From positions 9,858,001-9,922,000 of the forward strand of contig CM075943.1 in NCBI GenBank assembly GCA_038030265.1: a DNA stretch of 64,000 nucleotides, in the 5' to 3' direction. Shown piece by piece: positions 42,990 through 54,758 of this stretch. The position numbers and the translations under genes were made by a program. The notes under the pieces are model-generated. The model saw only the letters and a program-made list of their open reading frames with translations, ran no database searches and had not been told where the DNA came from. The first letter of the stretch is position 1, and every line of letters starts with the position of its first letter. This stretch comes from Corythucha ciliata (taxonomy: Eukaryota; Arthropoda; Insecta; Hemiptera; Tingidae).

Positions 42990-44975
42990 TATGGTGACAT
43001 TATTGTCTATTTTATGAAAAAACTCGTCTGTTTCACGAAAAAATGGTCAATTTCATAACGAAATTGTCCGTTTTATGAGAAAAAGGAGAAAACGTTCAAT
43101 TTTGTAAGGCATCTTAAGCCTATGAGCATAATGGTTGATTTTATGAGGAAATTTTCACTCTAAAAGGTGTCAATTCGATGAGTACATCGTCAGTTTGGTA
43201 GGATAATAGTCAATTTTATGAAGAAAATGACAATTGTAAAAGGAATTGTCAATACAACGAGAAAATTGCCTTTTTTGAATGAATTTGCAGAAATGATCAA
43301 TGTAGGAGTGAATTGCCAATTTTATGAGGAAACTATTAATTTTATGGAGTAATTGTCTATTTTATGAGGAAATTATCAATTTTATGAGGAAATTGTCCAT
43401 TTTATGAGGAAATTGTCAATTTTATATTGAAATCGTGAATTTCACGAGGAAATTGTATGCTTTATAAGGAAATTGTCAATTTTATGAGGAAATTGTCAAT
43501 TTTATGAGGAAATTGTCCATTTTATGAGGAAATTGTCAATTTTATAAGGAAATCGTGAATTTCACGAGGAAATTGTATGCTTCATAAGGAAATTGTCAAT
43601 TTTATGAGGAAATTGTCCATTCTACGAGGAAATTTATAGTATATGTTATAGGAAATGGTAAATTTAATGAAGAAATAGTCAATTTTATAGGCAAAATAGT
43701 CTATGCTATGATGAAATTGTCAATTTGATGAAGAAATTGTCAATTTGATGAAGTAATTGTCAATTTTATGAGGAAATTGTCACTTTTCTGCGGAAATAGT
43801 ATGCTTTATAAGGAAATGGTCACTTTCATTAGGAAATGGTAAATTTTATAGGGAAATTGTTAATTATATGAGTAATTGTCAATTTTTAGAGTAAATTGTC
43901 TCTTGTACGAGGAAATTTTCACTTTTATGGGGAAATTGTCAATTTTATGGAGAAATAATTTTTTTTTTGTGGAAATCGTCTAGTTTATGAGAAAATTGAC
44001 AAGTTTATGAGAAAATTGTCTATTTTGTGGTGAGATTGTCAATTTTATGAGGAAATTGTCTAATTTATGAGGAAATTGTCAATTTTATAAGAAAATCGTG
44101 AATTTCAGGAGGAAATTGTATGCTTCATTAGAGGAAATTGTCAATTTTATGAGAAAATTATCAATTTTATATGGAAATCGTGAATTTTATGAGGAAAGTG
44201 TATGCTTTATAAGGAAATTGTCAATTTTATGAGGAAATTGTCCATTCTATTAGGAAATGTATATGTTATAGGAAATGGTAAATTTCATGAAGAAATAGTG
44301 GATTTTGTAGGCAAAATAGTCTATGCTATGATGAAATTGTCAATTTGATGAAGAAATTGTCAATTTGATGAAGTAATTGTCAATTTTATGAGGAAATTGT
44401 CACTTTTATGCGGAAATAGTATGCTTTATAAGGAAATGGTCACTTTCATTAGGAAATGGTCAATTTTATAAGGAAATTGTTAATTATATGAGTAATTGTC
44501 CATTTTTATAGTAAATTGTCTCTTTTACGAGGAAATTTTCACTTTCATGGGGAAATTGTCAATTTTATGGAGAAATAATAATTTTTGTGTGGAAATTGTC
44601 CAGTTTATGAGAAAATTGACAAGTTTATGAGGAAATTGTCTATTTTGTGGTGAGATTGTCAATTTTTTGAGGAAATTGTCAATTCTATCAGGAAATTGTA
44701 TTATGTTATAAGGAAATTTGTCAATTTTATGAAGAAATACTCAATTTTATAGGGGAATTACCAATTTTATGAGGAAATCGTGAATTTTATGAGAAAATTG
44801 TATGCTTTACAAGGAAATGTCGATTTCACAAAGAGACTGTCAATTTTATGAGAATATTGTCAATTATATGAGAAATTTTCCCTTTTATGAGGAAATTGTC
44901 AATTTTATTGGGAAATTTCCAATTTTACGAGGAAAGTGTTGATTTCATGAGGAGACTGTCAATTTTATCAACAGC
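42990..44975 (+). repeat. 20-bp minisatellite inside hAT copy B
   Basis: Same GAGGAAATTGTCAATTTTAT family as copy A, flanked by the same unique sequence, with internal segmental duplications arranged differently from copy A. Confidence 0.85.
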
Positions 44976-45451
44976 CAATTTTGGTAAATTTGTTTGCCAG
45001 TAAACCAACTTGACTGGGTGGCCTATGTCAGTGACCGATTGCGCCGATTTTGCGCACTAAGAACAGTTTTTAGATGGTTTCACTCGATAAACAGTAATTT
45101 CGATCACTAAAAAAACCCAATTTTGAGGGTTAAAATTACAGTGCTAGCCGTGAGACATAAGAGCTTCCCCTCCACCACGGCGCTGAGTTCACTTCATTCG
45201 GCGGGAGGCGTATTTTTGCCAAACTAATAGTTCACGCTACGATGAATGTTGTTGTTTTTTTTCATGTTTTCGACCTTTGGGTTTCCTTAATTTTCCGATT
45301 TTTCAATTATCAGAGATTGAGACCATTGATAACGGTGTCTGTCTGGATAACTGTGTGACGTGTGGTATATTTCTAGGGCAGGGGGCCGGATGGTGTCATA
45401 ATAATATGGCCCCCTCCTTAAGCTGACTTTGGATCCGCGCCTGGATGGTAC

Positions 45452-47178
45452 GCTGGCGTACAAAAATGACGAATACCGAGGCTGGTTGAGAATTAGGAAA
45501 AGATTGGACTCGAATTGTCGACCTCTCTCGGATCTTAGCGGGAACGCCGTAACGGGCGATCCATTCCTTGAAAAAAGAGCGACAGCCACTGTTTCGGTGG
45601 AGATTGATTGATGGCTTCGGGCCAGGAAGAAAAAACGGTCGATCAAGGTGAGGATGTAGTGCATACCGTGTGATGGGAGAAGTGGACACAATGAAAACGT
45701 GCGTCGACGGGTGGGAAAACACCGAGAGCACTACCGGTATGACGTTCAATTTTGGTTTTCTTACATTGAAAGCAGTTTCTTGCCCAAGATCTGGAGTCTC
45801 GCTCAATTCCGGGCCAAACAAATCGTTCACGAATTAGTTGTGATGTACGGCTTCGGAGATGGGTGTGCGCTGTTGTGAATTAGAGCGAACGCTTGACGAC
45901 GAAGGGATAAGGGAATAAAAACGCGGTGCCTATCGTCGCAAAATAACGATATGTTGAGGCCAGGTATGCATTCTCGACGAAGATTGAGTGACAAATTGAG
46001 GCAGAGCTTTTTTATCTCGTCGTCTGCTTCTTGAATTTTAGCGACGACTGTGAAATCGAAAATATGGATGGAGTCGACTCGGGAAAGGTAATCTGCTACG
46101 ACGTTTTCACTTCTTTTGATGTGTCGAATATCGGTCGTGAACTGCGCTACAAAATCCAAGTAACGAAATTGACGAGGGGACGCCTTTTCTGGTTTTTGCT
46201 TGAAAGCGAAAATGAGGGGCTTGTGGTCTGTGAAAATTTTGAGTTGTTGTCCCTCGGCGAAGTCCCGAAAGTGCTTGACTGAAGCGTAAATTGCTAGAAG
46301 CTCTTTGTCATAGGCACTGTACCGTCGTTCGGTTTCACTCAGAAAACCGCTAGCGGTACCGTCGGTTTGTTGATGAAGAGCAGAGCCAATGGCAGTATCT
46401 GAAGCGTCGACGAAAAGGCTCAAGGGTGAGTCAGGCTTGGGGTGGACGAGAAGGGTAGCGTCAGCGAGATCTTGCAGGCAATGGTCGTAGGCCTCAATCA
46501 ACTATTAGTCCATTGAATGGGAGATGTTTCGCTTTTGCTAGTTTTTAAGGCGTCGTGAAGCGTGATTTGGGCCCAGGCCACGAGGCGAATGAAGCGGCGG
46601 TAGAAATTTATGGTTCCGAGGAAACGACGCAAGGATTGAAAGGTTGTAGGTCGAGGAGCTTCGGTGAGGGCACGAACACGTTGAGGAAGTGGTGATTTTG
46701 TGAGAATCGGTAAAGGTTCGGAAGTGATGGCGAGAATGGATTGGACGGAAGACGGAAGTTGGTGAAGCCACAAAGTTTTTAACGCGTCGTCAGAAATTTG
46801 AGTGCCGGCGAGCTCCTTCATGCGCCTCCAAAGTTGTGACGGTTTATCGTCTCCAAGTTCGACCTCATGGAGGAGTTTGGTGAATTTGTGTTCGTCGGTG
46901 TCGGTGAAAGCTGAAAGAAGCGCTGTTTTCAGGGCATCGTATTTGTGGGTCGCAGGCGAGTGGTTGATGATGTCACTGACGTATTCGAGGACGTCCATGT
47001 CGAGAGTGGAAACGACGTAATTGTCCTCAGTGATACGGTTGGCTGGTAAGTCGAACTGAGCTTCGACTTGGCGGAACCAAAGATCGGGCCAGTGGCGCTA
47101 AAACGGAGGTAGCCGAACGGAGACACTTGATATGCGTTGTGGCTCTAGAACCGCGTTGTCATTAGCCGGATGAGCCAT
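45452..47178 (-). pseudogene. Old Gypsy: gag fused to RT end, RNase H, integrase; many breaks
   Basis: Gag starts ATG 47178 (MAHPANDNAVLE) and soon meets TAG at 47098-47100 where relatives have Trp (PPF-W). It continues LWFRQVEAQFDLP and SPATHKYDALKTALLSAF. Near 46700 it jumps to RPTTFQSLRRFLGTINFYRR, the very end of RT, so the gag C-terminus, protease and most of RT are deleted. RNase H (FVDASDTAIGSALHQ, FTDHKPL) and the integrase zinc region and core follow, with frame changes near 46498, 45830 and 45600. hAT copy B cuts it at 45443. Confidence 0.85.
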
Positions 47179-47222
47179 AATACCACGAGTGAAGGGGCAC
47201 GGCGAACTTCGGGGTCACCAGT

Positions 47223-47345
47223 TGTATGCGTGTACACGAAAAATGAGACCGGGTAAGTGAGAGAACGAAAGTCTATATTTTTCTAACAAAGAAAAAAAAC
47301 AGAACAACTGATGTTTTTCATGTAAAAATGTGAAGGGACGCCACA
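47223..47345 (-). repeat. 5' LTR of the old short-LTR Gypsy
   Basis: 123 bp with TG...CA-type ends on the - strand. It is followed by ACTGGTGACCCCGAAG, a likely primer-binding region, and by gag 45 bp further on. Confidence 0.75.
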
Positions 47346-47402
47346 CATTGTAATCGTGATTAGTTGTTGATCGTGTTTTAAGAAGTTGGTGAAATCGGGC
47401 CT

Positions 47403-48720
47403 AAAACTGCGATAGGAACAGCTAATTCTCGGCTAAAATTTAAATAAAGCGCTCATTCGCAGCTAAACTCGAGATAAAGTGCTAATTTGCGGCTAAAGTC
47501 GACAAAAAGAGTGCATTCGCAGGCAGATAGTGGTGAAAGACGCTGATTAGCGGATCAATTTAAGAAAATCTGCAAATTCGTGACTAAAACCTAGAAAAGG
47601 CTGCGTATTGAGGCTAATATTAAGAAACTACCACTGCTAAAATTAATAAAATTCCGCGAATTCGTGGTTGAAATTGAGATATTGTACTAATTCGTGACTG
47701 CGGTAGTGAGAAAGCCCACTGATTTCCGGTGCTCATCCTCTGATAAAATGGCGAACAACGCTAATTCGCGGATCAATTCAAAGAAATCCGCGGGTTCTCG
47801 TCTGAAACTGAGTAAAAGTGGTAATTCTCGGCTGTAATAACTGAGAATTAATTCGCTGCTAAAACTGATGATGGGTGCTAATTCCCGGCAAAGCACGGAA
47901 GTAAAACGAGAAAAAGAGCTAATCATGGATGAAATGGAGAAAAACTTGCTAATTTCCCGTGCAAAAATGAGAAAACTACTAATTCGCGGCTAAAATCGGA
48001 CTAAAGCACTCATGATCGCAGCTAAACTTGAGAATAAAGAGCAAATAGCGGCTAAAATTGGAAAAAAAAAACGCTTATTCGCAGCTAAAATGGATAAATA
48101 CGCTAATGCAAGGATTAATTTGAGAAAATCCGCCAATTTTCGGCTGAAATTTAGGAAACGCGAAATGATTCACGTCTGACATTGATACAATAAATCTAGG
48201 ATAATTAAAAAAAAAAATCTAATTCGTGGCTTGAACTGATAAAAAATGCTAATTCGCGGATACACTTGAGAAAACTTGCATATTCGCGATTAATACGCAG
48301 AAAACCCGTTCATTCCCGATTAAAATTAAGGTAGACCGCTCATTAGCGGCGAAAATTGAGAATTGAGCTAATTTTGCGGCTGAAATTTCGCGATAAAGAC
48401 GTCATTTTGCGGATCAATTTGAGAAATTCGCGGTTAAATGTAGGAAACGTGGTTATTCGCGGCTGTAGCACTGATTTGCGGCTAAAATTAAGAAAATAGC
48501 TTGCGAATAAAACTGAGGAATAACACTAATTAGCGGCAAAAGTTGAAGAAAAAGCTAGTTTCACAGATAAAATGGAGAAAAAACGCGCTAATTGGTGGAT
48601 AGATTTGAGGAAATCTGCAAAGGTGCGGCGAAAATTGAGTATGAGTGGTACTTTTGGCTAGAATTGAGAAATAGTAATGTGTGACTGAGATTGAGATAGA
48701 GCGCATGACTTAGTAATAAT
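47403..48720 (+). repeat. Type 1 minisatellite, right side of the nest
   Basis: Degenerate units (GCTAATTCGCGGCTAAAATT, GAGAAAANCGC) continue for 1.3 kb and look like the continuation of 24500-24812 before the nested insertions. Traces recur at 49190-49260. Confidence 0.75.
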
Positions 48721-50142
48721 AGCTTGTGGACGCCCGGCGGTCGGGCTCTGAACTTGACAGGCACAAATATCTCCTTTAGGCTTGCGGCGGCAAAGCATCC
48801 TCGTCATTTTTATTTATTTTTTTGCGACACATGTAAAAAATTCCAATTTTTAGTTTAGTTGATTTCGGAAGAAATAAAAAAAGTTATTTTGCTTAACCTT
48901 GTCTTCAACACGATCAAAGTGGTCGAAAGACCCTTATTTAGGCTCATACGCCTTGCCCTGTTCCAGCTGTACACTTCACGCACGCGTACTATATACGTGG
49001 ACGTTTCGGACAGTGGGTGGTTTGTTCAACGCACACCGCTGGGAACGCCCATCACGAAGATGACTGCGTCATGTCACAGTTCTCCGCAGTCTTAAAGTGA
49101 AATGGGCAAATATCGGGATTTTGAACTCGAGCCCGCTGGGATTCGAAACGCACATTGGCCTTGCTCCTTCGTCCCTACAGGGATTGACAATCCGCTATTT
49201 CGCGGCTTAAATTGAGAAAAATCGTTAATTCGAGGCTAAGAATGAGAAAATGCCAATGAGGAAGTTGCACAGGTTGAGACTTTGGGGAAAATGTATTTTT
49301 TTATGATGAAGTATGCCAAAATAGAGCTTATATCGTTTTCCGTTCGTCAAAAACTCCATTCATTAATTTGCAATTGACGTTTGCAGTTAATGGCTGCTCC
49401 CCGGCCCCCTCGCCCGTAAACTACGTCACCAATGCTGCTCCCCACTTCACACCCGCCCCTACAATGCACTGTTGCAATTTCGATTATTTTGAGCTTATTT
49501 TGTTGACCTGGGATGCATTATAGGACTCAACGGGTAATATAGAAGACGTAACTACATTGAAAATATGAAAAAATCGTGAATTAAAGATAAAAATAATGTA
49601 TTAAATGCTTCACTAACGTCAACCCTTGTTATAGAAACTTGAACGGCTTCACGTTGGAAACGCTTCGTTGTTGATGTTTATAGGGTAACCTTTCGATCCT
49701 CTTATTTATTTTTTATTTGTTTTGACTATGCAATTTCAGTTTTCCCCGATTAGTCGATGTCGTTCCCTTGTTTAGATAAAATTTTTGTTGTTGTAGTTTC
49801 GTGGTTTTTCCCATTCCGTATTTAAACCGGTCTTTTCAGAATAATTCCCATGCCTTGATCTCTAGCAATATCACTCATTCGCATCGTTGTTTGGGCATTA
49901 AGCCCGTCATCACGCAAGGAAGCCGTGCTTGGACTCTACGCAGTACGCAGGAAGCAAGCATGAACCCCACCTTTTAAACCTCTCTTGTTATTGGCTGAAC
50001 GCAAGAAGCGTGTGCGTGGTGTGAGACGTTGGAGTCGGTTCAACTGCGCGTCCTACGAAGGCGTTCCTTTGCCCTAATGTCTATGTAGACCGTGGTTTTG
50101 AGCAGTACTACTGGTCTCTAGTTTCAACTATTAAAGCGTGCT
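48721..50142. other. No recognisable gene
   Basis: Mixed-composition DNA between the array and the THAP gene. Short ORFs lack motifs. The segment 49850-50140 probably contains the promoter of the THAP gene; no TATA box is obvious. Confidence 0.35.
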
Positions 50143-50150
50143 GTGGTACA

Positions 50151-50866
50151 ATGTCTCTGGTCCATCGGTATAAATACTGTTTCGTACCGTGTTGCACTAA
50201 TACAAGTACCACTGCTTCTCGAAAGCTGTTTCTATCCTTACCATCCACCACAAGAGCCACAAAGATCCAAATGGATAAAGGCTGTTCGAAGGGATATCAG
50301 AAGCGAACCCATTTCGCCAAAATCCACATTTTATGTATGTGAGGATCATTTCGACGTGAGTAAAAAATTGCTTAAAGAATAACATAATTCAACTGAGCAC
50401 TCACTAACATAATATTATCATCATTCCAGATTGAAAATGACGTCGAAAATCTCATATATGCAAGGATGTTTGCGGAGCGTAACAAAAAGATAGTGATTCG
50501 ATTGAAACCAGGAGTAGTGCCGACCAGATTTGATTGCCAGACTTCACGCTTATTGACAGGTTAGGATGTCGTTATGGGCGTAGAAGTGTTAGAATGCTGT
50601 ATTTTTAAGGGAAGTGTGGGGTTTGTACAGAAAGAAAGAAGTGCTCTGAAGCTGGAACGCTTCAGAGGAAACGTGTTCTTTTGGAACTAGCAAATGATTC
50701 TGAGTCCACCAGAGCGGAAACTCCGGCCTCAGCAGAGTCAGAGTTTGTCGGACGGGAAACTTTTCCTACAGCAGTATCAGAATACGTTTCACTAGGTGGT
50801 TTACTTCATACTACGATGAATCCGGAAATAGGTTCGTACCTTAGGTCTTTGGGGAACCTTCTTTAA
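50151..50866 (+). pseudogene. THAP-domain gene, three exons, one frameshift
   Basis: Exon 1, 50151-50355, encodes a THAP zinc finger. YCFVPCCTN gives the first Cys pair. After a one-base frame change at about 50240-50262, KWIKAVRRDIRSE and CEDHFD give the Trp, Cys and His. GTGAGT follows immediately. Exon 2, 50430-50559, reads IENDVENLIYARMF and then VPTRFDCQ, the expected continuation. Exon 3, 50631-50866, is Ser/Glu-rich with a basic start. Exon junction phases agree. THAP modules bind DNA and are found in host regulators and P-element-type transposases; no transposase core is visible. The frame change is not in a homopolymer, so decay is as likely as a sequence error. Confidence 0.75.
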
Positions 50867-50869
50867 GAT

Positions 50870-51863
50870 TCGTAAGGAACGAAATATGGAGTTATGCATC
50901 ACCCATTTTAAGTCATGCGGCATGTGAAAATGGTGTCTCAACGAAATTGTATTCAATTAAATTGTACGTAGTACTAGTGTCGGTTGTGTCCTCCCACCAG
51001 CCAATTTTCTACCGCCAATACCTTTTGGAGGTGGGAGAAATGAGAGTCATTGTCAATGCCGTCTAATAGGTAGGCTAACATCTCTTAATGAACTCTAATA
51101 AACGGGTTTTACACCCCCGGACCCCCCCTCAATTTGGAAAAATGCCTGTTTGGTCTTATACAGGGTGTTTCAGGAGGAATGATCAGGACTTTAACCAGTC
51201 GTAGTACTAACGAGGATGAACCAAAATCACCATATGAACATAGGGTCACAAACGCTTCGTTTCCGAGTTACAGGTATTTTTGTCATTTTTCGGCCAAACG
51301 CGTTCTTTTCGTCAATAATCATTTCTAGCGTCCTAGCCATTCGTAACAGAACAATACCAATTACATTTCTGAAAAGAGCAGACATTTTGGGTTTGAGAAA
51401 CGCTGTTGCAACTAACCGAACTAATGTTTAAGCATTTTCTTCTGAACCATTTCAAAAAACGCTGCAAATTTCACGTGTGGGTTCATTATTCATGCATGTG
51501 GCCAGATCCAGCTTGAAATTGCACGAAAATCGAAATCACACACCCCCACGATCTCAAAACCTTTGAAAACTCCCATTTTTGACCCGTTTTTGGCCCATAA
51601 TTAGTTTTTTCAAGCAATCCTTGGGCAATATCTGGCCCGGATGGCGGCGTACGACGGACGGAAATTCCACAAATCGTATCTAGACATGTTAACACGTACG
51701 TAGAAAATACGTGAGGGTGGGTTATAAACATTTTTTCGCACGACTTGCACGGGAAGTGATGAGAACCGCACTGAAAACCTCCCTCGAAAGTGTCTGTTTT
51801 CGTCAACCCGTGCGAAAAAAACGAAAAAGGCACGGGTGTGTGTTAGGAGAAGATCTGTTTTGG

Positions 51864-51901
<38 letters not shown>

Positions 51902-52712
51902 GTTAACCAATTGTTGACTGTCCACAGATTATGTTCTCTTGAAGGTCTCAACTTGTATTCTGTGATAATATGACGTTATTGTTATTGTTTTGTTTTGTTT
52001 TGTTCCTCTTTCTGTCTGTGCTGTCTGTGTTTGTTCACTGTGTTTGGGTTTCTCACACGTAAATACCATAACATTTCCAGAATGGTTACCTGCCTATAAA
52101 TTCCCCATCGTCGTGCGAAAAACGTCGTTCATTACTCGTCGGAAAGTGAAATATCATGTGCTCGTGTAATAGACTCGCACGATATTTCTTACTTTCCGCA
52201 CTTGTTACGAAATGTACTATTCCTGAACGAAAACATAGGTGTATTATTCAGAATGAATAATAAACCAAAAAGGTTCTCTTTTTCTAGGCTGTTGTCTAGC
52301 TGAGCACAAAGTCAAAATATTACAGAGCTTAGATTTTTGTGTGGATTACGTTTTTTTTTTTTTTTTCCTGTTATTCATTTTATTTTATTGTTTTAGTTTT
52401 TGTTCACTCATAAAGATTAAGATGTTCGAATTTTTGTGCAGTACGGCAGTTTTGTATCGGCATAACAATGTACCACTTTTTTGTTTCGAAACCCCACCGC
52501 GGAACCGATCCCCGTGTGCGCCACAGAACCAATGGTATTTTTATTATTTTTCAAGCTTCGACACGGAACTTAAGTAGCAAAGAAAAGTTTAAAACGCGAA
52601 ATGCGAGGGGAATCTTTTTAATCTGAGTCCAAAAATGTTGTACTACACAATAAATAAAAATTGTTTTATTAAACAATAAAAAAAAGTGTGCGAATAAAAA
52701 CAAAGAATACGT
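50870..52712. repeat. Repetitive flank between THAP and nuclease genes
   Basis: TACAGGGTGTTTCAGGAGGA at about 51161 and CGTTTCCGAGTTACAGG at about 51258 look like dispersed insect repeat sequence. A 27-T run lies near 51870-51898. An imperfect palindrome at 52139-52197 pairs GGAAAGTGAAATATCATG with its reverse across CTCG...CGAG. No ORF is convincing. Confidence 0.4.
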
Positions 52713-53740
52713 TTAAAAATAAATAAATATGTATTTTTCCCAAAATTCTTGAGCTTTCATTATTAAATTGGAAATTAATGGATCGTCCCTTTTAAGCCAA
52801 AACAGCTCGACCTTACCATTACTTTCGAAATCAGGGTCAGCTATTACGAAAAGACCCTTTTTTACTTTGAAAAAAAGGATTTGGAGATTGATTTGGGCCC
52901 TGAAATTGGGGGTCACTTCTCCGAATTCGTTGACGTAGTGCTTCCTAGTTATTTGTGATGTGGGACATTTCACCTCAACTACAAAATCGGGACCCAACGC
53001 ATCTGGGGATGCTCCAAAAATTGGATACTTTCGAAGCAGAAGGAGCCCGCTTTTTTTTAAAGGACAAGTTTACAAGCTGCGAAACTTCGGTCACGACCAA
53101 ACCTTCGATTCCCAAACCTTCGATTCTCATGGCCGGTGATTCGAACGTGCGCTGACCCAAAATTTGGTTGACCAAAGATCCGTTCTCGGTCGAGCAGTGG
53201 GCAGCCTGGTACACATTCGATGCTGTTATTCTTCCAAACTGAAGTTCATACCAGACCTTCGAATTGCTCTGATTTTCTGTTAGGCGGCTTGCATGAGCGC
53301 ACAGTTTCGTCGTCATTTTTGAGCCAGCAAATGTCATGAACCCTCTCGCCGTCGGATTGAATGTCTCGAATTTGTATTTAACAAAAAGAGAGTAAAGGGA
53401 CATAAGGTCCATGCCGTCCATGTCTGTATCTTCATTCATAGATACCAAACATGTTTTTTTACCCCCTTTTCTTTACACTTATGTATCACTGCGTCGAGAA
53501 ATTGGCAGGATGACGGTGGAGGACAGTGCACGTAGTTATTGCCGCAAAACTCGCGCAAAGAAATGAATTTGTGGTCACCTACAGTTGCAAGTGTGCTTTT
53601 TCTCCAGTACGCAACGACTTCAGTAGGAGATGGTTCTTCGCTTCTCCTGTGTATCCAAAAAAGAAACTCTACCAGATGTTTACATCCTCCTGGAATCAGG
53701 AAAATATTTGTTTTGTTTGCGTGTAAAAAATCATTCAAGT

Positions 53741-54559
53741 TGCTGTGTAGAGAAAAATCAAGGAAAGACAAAAAGAAAGAATAGAAACAAATTTATTTCG
53801 GAGGACCTTGAGAAAATAGTTATTTATTGAAGAATTTGAAGATCATAGGATTAACGGACTGTTTGGAAAGGAGCTGGTAATGAAAATATTGATTAATTAA
53901 AATTCTGGAACAAAGACACAAATAATTAGTGACGAACCAAACTCACTTCAATATAGCTTAAATTTGTGTGATAACGCGATGCCGCACTAAGACGGCCGAG
54001 GAGACACGACGGTGGTTGTCGGCGACGGTATCGAAACCGAAAATGTTGAGGTCGAAGACGAGTGTGAAAAGTCGGAAGCCCAGTCAGTCGAAAGGCGACG
54101 AAAACGATTTTCACGACGAATAATAAATCAATCGGACGATTAAAATTTGGCCGAAGTCAATTCTTCGGACGAGTGTTGAGGTTTGGCCGAAGTCAATTCT
54201 ACGGACGAGTGTTGAGGTTTGGCCGAAGTCAATTCTACGGACGTGATTGTACCTCGAAAACACGCGTTACGAAGACAAGACAAAAAATGAAATAAAAGTC
54301 ACCGCTCTCCTCGAAGGCAAAAAGGCAAGTGAGTCTTATTTTATTTTTCGCTAAAATCAGCTTGTTCAGAACGAAACATATGATTTGTGGCTATAATAGT
54401 TCCAAACCCGAATAATAATTAATACATAAAAATGAAGCTCTGAAGCAGCCGTCTTTAAATTGAAAGAAGAAACAGATGAAGAAAGAATAGAAGAAGAAGA
54501 AAAGGGAGAAAAAGGAAAAGAAGAAAAGGGAGAAAAAGGAAAAGAAGAAAATTAAAACA
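53741..54559 (-). repeat. BEL 3' LTR
   Basis: 819 bp. Contains two and a half 36-bp tandem copies with TTGGCCGAAGTCAATTCT (54146-54240) and an A/G-rich end. A 62-codon frame present in both LTRs has no recognisable product. Confidence 0.93.
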
Positions 54560-54758
54560 TAACATTCCGCCCCCTCTGAAGCGATAGCTTCTGAAACGAC
54601 AATACTGAGCTCGGCGACATTTATTGTCCATAACCTTGTTCAATCGATGTGTATTTTGTATAGAGCAGACGAAAAGATCAAAATAATAATAAAGGCAAAA
54701 AACAAAAAAAAACAAACAAACAAAACAAAACATGAATGGTGGGGATGGGTTAGTAATT

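Larger units (their letters stand above)
38028..45443. mobile_element. Non-autonomous hAT-type element, copy B, carrying a LINE
   Basis: Same ends as copy A (CAGTGGCGGATCCAA, TTGGATCCGCGCCTG), with a perfect TSD GATGGTAC at 38020-38027 and 45444-45451. The first about 590 bp nearly match copy A and the last about 460 bp match its right end. The extra length is a LINE of about 4.37 kb (38617-42985) inserted at GAGCAATGTTA, a site that is empty in copy A. It lies in the integrase region of the old Gypsy. Confidence 0.92.
24910..47345 (-). mobile_element. Old short-LTR Ty3/Gypsy element, heavily interrupted
   Basis: The 5' LTR is 47345-47223 and a matching 3' LTR is 25029-24910, each about 120 bp, beginning TGTGGCGTCCC and ending CGCATACA on the - strand. 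Gag starts 47178. The pol remnants run to 45452, then hAT copy B intervenes, and the integrase C-terminus runs 38027-37416. The polypurine tract is at 37456-37445. Between the tract and the 3' LTR lies a 12.4-kb insertion. Gag is fused to the end of RT by an internal deletion and there are many frameshifts. The flanking 5 bp differ (AGATT, CATTG), so the TSD is eroded or the 3' LTR assignment is wrong. Confidence 0.65.
24813..47402. mobile_element. MITE split by the insertion nest (AGGCCC ends)
   Basis: The left piece, 24813-24909, starts AGGCCCATTGTCACCAAC. The right piece, 47346-47402, reads AGGCCCGATTTCACCAAC when reversed. Both also share GATCNNGATTAG-like and CAATG blocks. They behave as the two halves of a MITE of about 150 bp into which the short-LTR Gypsy element inserted. 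The flanking sequence on both sides is type 1 minisatellite. The TSD is unclear (TA on the left). Confidence 0.55.

Noticed and set aside
53926..54114. 62-codon ORF in both BEL LTRs
   Set aside because: It is duplicated only because the LTRs are. No recognisable motif, Arg-rich by composition, and LTRs rarely encode proteins.
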